Source of the DNA: a virus
Strand: one strand, 5' to 3'
Virus record (IMG/VR): IMGVR_UViG_3300028607_001047
Coordinates: 1-28,159 of that record
Length of the DNA stretch: 28,159 nucleotides
In this document: positions 15,741-22,541 of the stretch, one piece after another
How the letters are laid out: every line of letters starts with the position of its first letter
Numbering within the stretch: the first letter of the stretch is position 1
Notes under the pieces: generated by a model
Told to the model about the DNA's origin: nothing
The model's input: only the letters and a program-made list of their open reading frames with translations
Database searches by the model: none
Position numbers and translations under genes: made by a program

Positions 15741-16787
15741 TTAGGCGATTTCGTAAACGCCCGATGAGTTGGCGCGACGGCAAACAAGACCGCCGGTCCA
15801 GGTCATCGCACGGTACATAACGTACTGATCGGACGGACGCGCCGGCGCGTGCTGCTTCATGTCCTCGCCATCCATCGCATAAAGAGAAATATGCTTGGTA
15901 TCTATGACGTAACACCGCTTGGCATAACCGATGTCATCCAAGGTTGGATCATACTGGAAGATTTTGCCATGCCAGGAAATTTCCGCCATGGAGAAATCCG
16001 TGGCCTTGCGCGCCGAAAATCCGGTATCGGTCATGTTGCCCTTAGCAAACAATTCCTTTTCCAGAGCCTCAAGGAAATCAGCCCCCGCCAGAATCAACCA
16101 TTGTGGCGAACCCTCATAACGGCGAAGCTGCCTAAATTCAGTGCGAAGTGCGTTGATTAAAGCGGATGAGGATGTGCTGGACGTGACCTTGCTTGTGCCG
16201 ACCAACTGACGATTCCGCCAGAAAGTGTTTGAAGACCGCGCTAACCCACCGAGCGTCCCGGTCGCGGGAGCATCCACAATAATCGACTGTATGCCGGCAA
16301 CTTCCTTGGAGTCCTGCGACCCGTCTTCCCAGCACATATTGTTGAAGCCCTGCGCCCAACCTTCGGCCATATCTTCCAGCTTGTCATCGAGCAGCCCAGT
16401 GAGGCGGGTCAGTTCGGCGTCGGAATGTTCGGTCGTGTTTTCGGAGTTCAGGCTATCGACGACTGAGATTCCGTCGTGCTTGAGTTCAGTCAAGGTAAGT
16501 TGAATGCCGGCGTGGATTTCTTTCCACGGATAGACAACCCGCTTGATGTTGGCTGGATTCGCGTAAGTCACGGTATCGTCGTGCGTAAAGCCCGAAATAT
16601 CCGTGGTGTACGCACCCTTGATGGGAACGGAAATATCCCCTTTGCCGCCGGGGAAGGTTCGCTGCCCGGCGCGCAAGCCGTCATAAAGCGGACGTGCCTG
16701 GATTAGCTGGGAAAGCGCCTTGCCTTTGATATAGAAATCGAGCGCGGCGTTTGCAATATTGTCGAGTTGTGCTGTCGTAAAAGCCAT
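15741..16787 (-). CDS. Major capsid protein (348 aa)
   Basis: A 348-residue protein located after the scaffold and before the tail adaptor, in the classic place for the major capsid protein. It begins MAFTTAQLDNIANAALDFYI, and the region around residues 25-115 (GAYTTDISGFTHDDTVTY, then KEIHAGIQLTLTELKHDGIS) is consistent with the N-arm and E-loop part of an HK97-fold capsid of the environmental phage type. The C-terminal half includes WLILAGADFLEALEKELF and an aromatic MYRAMTWTGGLVCRR near the end. There are two cysteines or more and no signal peptide. The ATG is preceded by CGAAAGGAC at a good distance; the identical 9-mer precedes the scaffold ATG, consistent with high, matched translation. 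Confidence 0.85.
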   Translation of the reverse strand: MAFTTAQLDNIANAALDFYIKGKALSQLIQARPLYDGLRAGQRTFPGGKGDISVPIKGAYTTDISGFTHDDTVTYANPANIKRVVYPWKEIHAGIQLTLTELKHDGISVVDSLNSENTTEHSDAELTRLTGLLDDKLEDMAEGWAQGFNNMCWEDGSQDSKEVAGIQSIIVDAPATGTLGGLARSSNTFWRNRQLVGTSKVTSSTSSSALINALRTEFRQLRRYEGSPQWLILAGADFLEALEKELFAKGNMTDTGFSARKATDFSMAEISWHGKIFQYDPTLDDIGYAKRCYVIDTKHISLYAMDGEDMKQHAPARPSDQYVMYRAMTWTGGLVCRRANSSGVYEIA

Positions 16788-16818
16788 AACGAATGTCCTT
16801 TCGCAATGTCCCCGTCAC

Positions 16819-17859
16819 TCATGCCGCTTCCCTGCCTGCCGCCAAACGAACGGCTTCAAGCAGGGTTGTTGGCTCTGGTGAAGGGACGCCATTTTGCGAA
16901 CGCCCCGTATTGATCGTTTTCGGCTCTCGTTTTGGGAGACTGGCACGAAATTCTTCCGTAACTTCAACCAGCGCCCTTTGAGACATGCTCACCGCGTCGG
17001 CTGGCGTCTTTGGCTGGCCTTCCTCTACGGTGATCGCCCGAATACGATCTCTCACGAAACGTCGCTTCATTGCGAAGTCCGGGTCTTTTGACGATGCGGA
17101 TTCCTCCCATCCCGTAACTGCCTCGACCACGGAAGCGATGTGGTCGCTTTGCGCCTGGGCGGCTTGCGCCGCCTGGGCGTCCTGGCTTTGCTGGTCTGTG
17201 CGTGCGGCGTCGAACTCATTACGGTTGCGCGACGCCGCCAATTCGGATGCAGTGTCCTTGTCGACCATCCCGACATCGACTTTTTCCTGAAGGTCTGTCG
17301 GCAACGTGTCGCCAAGAAACTCTTTCAGTCGGTCGATGGTGGGTTGAATACGCTTGAGCGCCTCGGCGGGGTTGTTTTTTAGCAACGCGGCAACAGTGAA
17401 CAACTCCGCCATCTCATCATGGTTGATTCGATTCTCATCCAGAAATGATGTGATGTTGTCGTACTGCTCCGCACGAGGCTTTAACGCTTCGACTTCGGCC
17501 TGCTTTTCCTTCCAGCGAGGATGTTCATGGAAAGGAGGAAGCTCGTCATCGTCCGCCTTGGCATCTGCCTTGGCATCCGAATCTTCGCTCTTGGACGAGG
17601 AGGACGATTCCTCGCTTTCGCTTTCGTCTGGCCCGGCTTTGGCTTCAGGTTCATTGTCTTCCTGCGACTTCTCTACGACTACATCGCGTAGAACTTCAAG
17701 AAGTGAATCCTTGCTTTCTGCATCGGGCGCAGCGTTGGCGGCTGCATTAGCGTCCTGGGATTGCGATTTGGACGAATCTTCGCTGGCTTCATTAGCGTCC
17801 GTGGTGGTTTGGTCCGCGTCAGTGGTGGACGAAACCGCTGTGACTGATTTCTCGGCCAT
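16819..17859 (-). CDS. Scaffolding protein (346 aa)
   Basis: A 346-residue, strongly acidic, helical protein directly upstream of the capsid gene. Residues 1-125 are low-complexity and rich in Asp, Ala, Ser and Glu, including poly-Ser/Glu runs. Residues about 125-260 are helical with heptad-like hydrophobic spacing (IQPTIDRLKEFLGD, LQEKVDVGMVDKDTA) and an Ala/Gln-rich run. The C-terminus is more basic and ends LLEAVRLAAGREAA, in keeping with a capsid-binding helix. Size, charge and gene order (portal, scaffold, capsid) support the scaffold assignment, although scaffolds share little sequence. The gene has its own 94-bp leader and a strong CGAAAGGAC Shine-Dalgarno. Confidence 0.8.
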   Translation of the reverse strand: MAEKSVTAVSSTTDADQTTTDANEASEDSSKSQSQDANAAANAAPDAESKDSLLEVLRDVVVEKSQEDNEPEAKAGPDESESEESSSSSKSEDSDAKADAKADDDELPPFHEHPRWKEKQAEVEALKPRAEQYDNITSFLDENRINHDEMAELFTVAALLKNNPAEALKRIQPTIDRLKEFLGDTLPTDLQEKVDVGMVDKDTASELAASRNRNEFDAARTDQQSQDAQAAQAAQAQSDHIASVVEAVTGWEESASSKDPDFAMKRRFVRDRIRAITVEEGQPKTPADAVSMSQRALVEVTEEFRASLPKREPKTINTGRSQNGVPSPEPTTLLEAVRLAAGREAA

Positions 17860-17953
17860 TTAGCGTCCTTTCGATCTAGCGATAGGCGTCGCTTCACAGC
17901 GATGCCGTCTTGTCTGTTTGTCTATTAAAGTTTGTCTGTTTTGTCAAGCTCTC
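17860..17953 (-). promoter_or_regulatory. Leader between portal and scaffold with repeats and hairpin
   Basis: This 94-bp gap is the longest within the leftward operon. On the minus strand it holds a consensus TTGACA (17947-17942) without a convincing -10 at 16-18 bp; two near-identical direct repeats (GACAAAACAGACAA and GACAAACAGACAA, 22 bp apart, 17945-17910); an 8-bp hairpin with one A-C mismatch and a TGTGAA loop (17906-17885); and the scaffold Shine-Dalgarno. It probably contains a promoter or regulatory site that boosts scaffold and capsid transcription, possibly recognised by a phage factor. Confidence 0.4.
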
Positions 17954-20083
17954 TCAACTCTGCGGACGGCGCTGAAGCGGACCACCCGCCTGATCGCCCG
18001 ATCCAAACGCTGCTTCAGGCGCTGCTGTCTGCGGCCCGGAAGCTACAGGTGCATTATTTGCGCCCTGACCGCCCTGCGCTGCGGGATCCGAGGCCGCGTC
18101 CCCCGTGCCGGGCTGCTGATTCGCGTTCTGCGATACAATGCTTGGCAGGCCGGACGTAAACGCATCGGTCAAATCAAGATTGTCATCGAGCCGGTTCAGA
18201 ACCGTTTCAGCCAGCCAACGCGGAGTAATGCCCGGCATCTGTAGCAAAAATGGCAAGACTGTCTGAAGATTGTTCAGATCCATCGCCTTGTTTGGCCTGC
18301 CGGTTGAGCCGGCTTCGATTTCGAGGAAAATTTCCGATGCGATTTCAGACCTTGAAAGTTCCGGCCAGACAGCGCCGGGACCAATCAGACGCTTGACCGT
18401 TACTGCATCCATTTCCATGAGCAAGATTTGGCCGGCGTCGCGCGCCAGAGCGGTAAAGAAATCATCCACGTCATCAATGCTTGACGATGCCGCAGACGTG
18501 CGTGAACCCTCGGCAATGCTTGTCTCCGTTGCCGTGCCGCCAGAGATTGAACCGAAATTTGCTTCCTGACTGCCAGAGACAAGCTGCATATCCTCGAAAA
18601 TATGATTCGTCGAATACAAATTCTGGTCAATTGGAATTGTCGGGATGGCCTGGATAAAGTCGCTGATCTTTTGCCCCGTCAGCATCGACTGAAATTTGAT
18701 AATCGCAAAGGCAGGATGGGTTTCGAGTTTTTCCAAATCTTCATCCTCAAGCTGCCCCGCAACGCCAAACTTAGGCCGGCTGGCCCGGCGGTGTTCGCGT
18801 AGCGCCTGCCTGGAACGATTGTGTTCTTCTTGCATATCCCGAATCAACGAAACATCAGATGGCGGAATCAGTTCATTTTCATGCTCAACCTCATTAAAGG
18901 TCAGCGCATAAATTGGGAAAAATCGTTCAACCTTGACAGATGGCGCTTTAGGCTCCTCCAGAAAATCTGGATACCCTTCCGCCAGCGTATACATCGTGCC
19001 GGTTGGTTTATCGTAATACTCGATCACACGGACAGTCCGCTTATCTTTAACCTTGGAATCTCGGTGCGAATTGCCGCTCTTGGTTTGAGTGTTGTTCTGG
19101 TTGTAGTGGGTGAATCTTTGACCAACATCCACCTGATAAAATTTCTTCACCTTTTCAGGCGACATGAACATTTCAACCGCAATCCAATTCGCCCCGATAA
19201 ATCCGGTCATCAGGGTACAATCAGGGTCAATAATAACGCTGGTAGACTTGATAAAATCAAAAACAAGTCCCTCCCTAACGACAACTTCTTCTTCTTCTTG
19301 AAGGCGCGCCAAGGCGATTCGCAACTCCTCGGCCTCCTTGTCGTCTGGCGACGTTATGCCGTCCTGCATGTCTGCGGCAATTTGCTCGATTGTCGCAAGC
19401 TGCGCTGAAATGTCTGCAATTTGAGAGGTAGTCTCTGGGGTTTTCTCCATCGCCCGGTGATAGCCGAGCTTCACATAGCCGACACCATTGATGACCGTGC
19501 GCCGAATAAGCTGTTTCATCTGAAGTTTGAAGCCCGGTGTCTGTTCAGACAGTTGGTACGCAAACAGCAGTTCCAGCGTCCGCGCTACTCCGGCCAGCAT
19601 GTCTTTCCGCGCACGGCCAGTATTGAAATCCTCAAGAATTGCCGCCGCCTGCTGGATTGCCGGATCCTCTGCCATCCCAGCGATAGCATTGCCGCCGGAC
19701 TGCTGCATGGCCTGCGTCAGCGTGTCCTGGGCCATAGAAATTGTGTCTGGATTCTCGTCCCAAACTTGGAAAATCATTCGCTCGCGCGGGCGGGCAATGG
19801 CTTTAGGGTTTTTCGCATATAGTGTTGCAACGCGATTCTGAACGTGACGGTGCGTGATGTTTGCAACGTAACTGTCCTTCGGCCAGTTGGCTTTTTCATA
19901 CCCATACCGAGTCAAATCCTGGTCGGCCCGCATCTGCTTAAACTGCTTGGCAAACCTTGATTTTTTAGTGCTATCAACCCGTGAGAAGATGTCCTTGACC
20001 AAGGCTTCGCGCGCTGTCGAAATGTCGGGGTCAACCTCCCGGCGCACCCCTGAATCCTGCACTTCTTCAGACTCATGTTCCAT
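17954..20083 (-). CDS. Portal protein (709 aa)
   Basis: A 709-residue protein between terminase and scaffold. The sequence fits podophage head-tail connector/portal proteins: an N-terminal helical region with MRADQDLTRYGYEKANWPKD, then a membrane-free mixed core (LIRRTVINGVGYVKLGYH, FDFIKSTSVIIDPDC, GANWIAVEMFMSPEKVKKFY), a helical LIRDMQEEHNRSRQALREHR stem-like segment, and a low-complexity Gln/Ala/Gly/Pro C-terminal tail (about residues 640-709). It should form the dodecameric ring for DNA packaging and tail attachment. The ATG overlaps the terminase TAA (TAATG) and has a strong GGAGG 6 nt upstream, inside the terminase coding region. Confidence 0.88.
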   Translation of the reverse strand: MEHESEEVQDSGVRREVDPDISTAREALVKDIFSRVDSTKKSRFAKQFKQMRADQDLTRYGYEKANWPKDSYVANITHRHVQNRVATLYAKNPKAIARPRERMIFQVWDENPDTISMAQDTLTQAMQQSGGNAIAGMAEDPAIQQAAAILEDFNTGRARKDMLAGVARTLELLFAYQLSEQTPGFKLQMKQLIRRTVINGVGYVKLGYHRAMEKTPETTSQIADISAQLATIEQIAADMQDGITSPDDKEAEELRIALARLQEEEEVVVREGLVFDFIKSTSVIIDPDCTLMTGFIGANWIAVEMFMSPEKVKKFYQVDVGQRFTHYNQNNTQTKSGNSHRDSKVKDKRTVRVIEYYDKPTGTMYTLAEGYPDFLEEPKAPSVKVERFFPIYALTFNEVEHENELIPPSDVSLIRDMQEEHNRSRQALREHRRASRPKFGVAGQLEDEDLEKLETHPAFAIIKFQSMLTGQKISDFIQAIPTIPIDQNLYSTNHIFEDMQLVSGSQEANFGSISGGTATETSIAEGSRTSAASSSIDDVDDFFTALARDAGQILLMEMDAVTVKRLIGPGAVWPELSRSEIASEIFLEIEAGSTGRPNKAMDLNNLQTVLPFLLQMPGITPRWLAETVLNRLDDNLDLTDAFTSGLPSIVSQNANQQPGTGDAASDPAAQGGQGANNAPVASGPQTAAPEAAFGSGDQAGGPLQRRPQS

Positions 20084-21666
20084 TAGAATCCTCCTGCCGC
20101 CTTTGCGTGCCCTGCTATCTTTTTGCGCTGCTCGCTGTCAAACTTCACCCACGCGAATGTGCCCACCGGCGGGATTTCCTGCGTGCGTGGCATCCTGAAG
20201 CCAGGGGCAGCTATTCTGTCCAGACCAAGACCGATCCAAGACAACACATCGACGAAATCATCGAACGTACCATATGGAAATTTCATCAATTCGTGGATCG
20301 CATTTCCAAGCCAGGGCGCGCCTCTGGGAAACCGCACCTTTTTCATCGACATGCGAGCGCGAATCGACTGCGCGCGGGTCATCTTGTCCTTTACAGGGGT
20401 CACTTCTTCGATAGTTGCGTAAACTCTTTCTTCACGCATCCGCTTTCGCAAAAACGGACCAATCGACTTGGATATATGGCCCTTTTCCGCCCACCAGATT
20501 ATCGGCTTGCGGCGGCGAATAATGTTGATTATTGCCTCGACCGCCACGTCTGCCGGCGCGCGCTCCCACCAGACATCGAGAATCCAAATATCGTCATTCG
20601 CGTCAACACCGACGATCATAAATACCGAGGCATCGTTGGTTTGCTTGGTTCCGACCGCGTGATCGCTGGCGGCGTAAAGACGCAGATCAGACATGGCCGG
20701 CCTTTGATTCGGCGTATACAACGCCACCATGTCTCTGGTGAAAAAATCGCCGTCTTCCGGTGTCGGATTTTGCTGATAGAGCGCCGAAAAACCGCGTGGG
20801 TTTAGACCGCGCTGCGCCAACCCAAAAGCGGCGGGGAATCTCTCCGGCCACAAAACACTTGCGTCTGTCTCTCCAACCGGACGACCAAGGGGGTCATCCT
20901 TGCTGTCTGCGAAAAATGGCAAATTGATGATCTTCCATTTGCGCGCCTCAGCTTCGCTGTAGTGAGGATTTTCAGGATCCGTCAGACGCCCAACAATGTC
21001 ATCCTCATGCCACCGGGTCAGAACGATAATAACCGATGCGCCAACCGTCATAAGCCGCGTCATGGCAACGCGGGTGAACCACTGCCACGCACTCTCGCGG
21101 ACAGTCGGACTGTCTGCTTCAGCCGCGTCTTTTATTAAATCATCAAGCAATAGAAGGTCTGCTCCGCGACCTGTTGCCGCCCCGCCCCGCCCCACAAAAA
21201 CCGCAAGACCGCCTTCTGTGGTCTGAAGCGCGGTCGCACTTGCCGCGCCTTTGCGAAAGGCAATGCCGGGGAAAATCTGCTTATAGACCGGCATCTGCAT
21301 AATGCTTCGAACGTCGCGGCCGAAGTCGCGCGCGAAGTCCTCGCTATAGGTACCGAAGATCAGGGAGCGATACGGATTGCGGCCTAAATACCAAGCCAGG
21401 AACCGCTTGGAGCAAAGCTCCGACTTGCCATGCCGGGGCGGCATTGTAACTATCAGGCGTGGGATGATGCCCTTATCGACCCCTTCCAAGGCCGCCGCTA
21501 GGACACGGTGATGCCGGACAGGCACATATCGGCTGCGGGACACGTCCTCGACATCATCGGGATGCGGCATCGTAATGTGCGTGAACGCAAGAAGATCCTC
21601 CCGGCTCTCCTGAACCTTCAGAAGATACGTCGCAGCCCGCCGAAGTTTTTCATTTGATGTCGCCAT
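20083..21666 (-). CDS. terL: Terminase large subunit (527 aa)
   Basis: A 527-residue packaging ATPase-nuclease. Motifs in order: Walker A PPRHGKS at 76-82, Walker B LLLLDD at 171-176, coupling motif LTRWH at 216-220, then a C-terminal RNase H-like nuclease with probable catalytic acids D335 (AASDHA), E394 (WAEKG) and D469/D470 or D473 (FDDFVDVLSW). It pumps DNA into the procapsid through the portal and cuts the concatemer. All key motifs are present and the length is usual for the family. The start ATG lies 4 bp after the preceding stop. The small subunit is not in the same operon; a partial ORF at the right edge is one weak candidate. Confidence 0.95.
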   Translation of the reverse strand: MATSNEKLRRAATYLLKVQESREDLLAFTHITMPHPDDVEDVSRSRYVPVRHHRVLAAALEGVDKGIIPRLIVTMPPRHGKSELCSKRFLAWYLGRNPYRSLIFGTYSEDFARDFGRDVRSIMQMPVYKQIFPGIAFRKGAASATALQTTEGGLAVFVGRGGAATGRGADLLLLDDLIKDAAEADSPTVRESAWQWFTRVAMTRLMTVGASVIIVLTRWHEDDIVGRLTDPENPHYSEAEARKWKIINLPFFADSKDDPLGRPVGETDASVLWPERFPAAFGLAQRGLNPRGFSALYQQNPTPEDGDFFTRDMVALYTPNQRPAMSDLRLYAASDHAVGTKQTNDASVFMIVGVDANDDIWILDVWWERAPADVAVEAIINIIRRRKPIIWWAEKGHISKSIGPFLRKRMREERVYATIEEVTPVKDKMTRAQSIRARMSMKKVRFPRGAPWLGNAIHELMKFPYGTFDDFVDVLSWIGLGLDRIAAPGFRMPRTQEIPPVGTFAWVKFDSEQRKKIAGHAKAAGGF

Positions 21667-21670
21667 GAGC

Positions 21671-21877
21671 CTAGAAGAATTTGTCTATCAAAAGAAACCC
21701 CAGAATGCTACCCATACCGGCAATCAGGCCGACAATGTTAAGCGCCATGAATCGCGTTACTGTGGCCCACCGGACCGTGCAAATTTTCTCATGCGACTCG
21801 ATCAAAGTTAGCGCTCTGGTCCCGGCCTCAAGGGCATCAAGTGCGATCTTGCTGACGTTTACTGGATCGACACCCAT
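21671..21877 (-). CDS. Small single-membrane-span protein before terminase (68 aa)
   Basis: A 68-residue protein with a C-terminal transmembrane helix (about residues 44-66, MALNIVGLIAGMGSILGFLL) and a soluble N-terminal helix containing ESHEKICTVRW. I chose the ATG at 21877 because it is 10 nt after the upstream stop and has AAGAG 7 nt before it; a TTG start at 21937 would overlap the upstream gene by 50 bp. The family is unknown. A single tail-anchored span could belong to a lysis-related or assembly protein, but nothing in the sequence proves this. Confidence 0.65.
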   Translation of the reverse strand: MGVDPVNVSKIALDALEAGTRALTLIESHEKICTVRWATVTRFMALNIVGLIAGMGSILGFLLIDKFF

Positions 21878-21887
21878 TGCGATGCTC

Positions 21888-22217
21888 TTAGGGTTCAGTG
21901 ATTTCTTCGACGGCTTCTGCCGCCTCGATGTCGTCAATGAAGTCCAAAACCACCCTGTCTGCTATGCGAAAACGCAGGCCCGTTTCCATGCGCGCGCAAA
22001 CAAGTTTCCACTCGTCGTCTGAAAGGACAACGGAATCTCCAGAGCGAGCAATTGCGTCGATCACCGGGACAAGCTGTTTAATGTCCGCCACAGACAGGCC
22101 TGCGTGATCCAGCGGCGACCGCAGGAAACCCAGAATCGTATCGCGGTAGCAGAACTGTATATCCTCACCGTCGTCTGTGGTTATGGTCGCGGTCTTCATT
22201 TCGATCTTACGAAACAT
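21888..22217 (-). CDS. Hypothetical protein (109 aa)
   Basis: A 109-residue acidic protein that I do not recognise. It looks like a small alpha/beta protein: an N-terminal beta-like KTATITTDDGEDIQFCYRD, then LGFLRSPLDHAG, an amphipathic VADIKQLVPVIDAIARSGD, SDDEWKLVCARMETGLRF and a Glu-rich end. The ATG at 22217 is preceded by AAAGGA at 7-8 nt, within the 15-nt cassette shared with the 137-aa gene. An alternative ATG is six codons downstream. No membrane segment or signal is seen. Confidence 0.7.
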   Translation of the reverse strand: MFRKIEMKTATITTDDGEDIQFCYRDTILGFLRSPLDHAGLSVADIKQLVPVIDAIARSGDSVVLSDDEWKLVCARMETGLRFRIADRVVLDFIDDIEAAEAVEEITEP

Positions 22218-22224
22218 TGAGTTT

Positions 22225-22239
22225 TCCTTTGTGGTGGTT
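22225..22239 (-). promoter_or_regulatory. Ribosome-binding cassette shared with the 15.7 kb gene
   Basis: AACCACCACAAAGGA on the minus strand, 14 of 15 bases identical to the element before the 137-aa gene at 15.7 kb. It provides the Shine-Dalgarno of the 109-aa gene. Confidence 0.45.
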
Positions 22240-22250
22240 AAATGGCTGTT

Positions 22251-22526
22251 CTAGCCAACATATGTCTTGCCGACGGTAACTGCGTCAGTATAGGGCGTCT
22301 TGCTTTTGCTGGAATCGGAATACCAGACTTTAGCTGCTTGGATCTCAAGATGGTCTGTGTTGCGCGTGACCATCAATTTAACGCCGTCAGCGCCGTCTGG
22401 ATCATCAGCAACAAAATCAGCGTCGTCTGCCATTATGGCTGTGATTAGGGCCACGCTATCGTCCATCGCGGAGAAGTGCGAAGCGATTTCTTCTTCGGTT
22501 GGGATGTCGTCCATTGTATCGTCCAT
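22251..22526 (-). CDS. Acidic hypothetical protein after the tail fibre (91 aa)
   Basis: A 91-residue protein, acidic in its first two thirds (MDDTMDDIPTEEE, then ADDADFVADDPDGADG) and ending in a beta-like segment (KLMVTRNTDHLEIQAAKVWY). It begins 15 bp after the fibre stop with AAGGAC 8-9 nt before the ATG; a second ATG four codons in is possible. No family recognised. Its position beside the fibre suggests a fibre-associated or chaperone role, but this is only inference. Confidence 0.7.
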   Translation of the reverse strand: MDDTMDDIPTEEEIASHFSAMDDSVALITAIMADDADFVADDPDGADGVKLMVTRNTDHLEIQAAKVWYSDSSKSKTPYTDAVTVGKTYVG

Positions 22527-22541
22527 TGTATGAGTCCTTGG

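Noticed and set aside
18821-19408. 195-residue plus-strand open frame opposite the portal gene
   Set aside because: Antisense to the portal coding sequence and without recognisable features.
20107-20805. 232-residue open frame on the plus strand opposite the large terminase
   Set aside because: It is fully antisense to a gene with intact terminase motifs and its translation resembles no protein family; it is a by-product of codon composition.
22243-22257. Small TGGCT/AGCCA hairpin after the 91-aa gene as a terminator
   Set aside because: Only five base pairs, overlapping the stop codon, with a short T-run; too weak to call.
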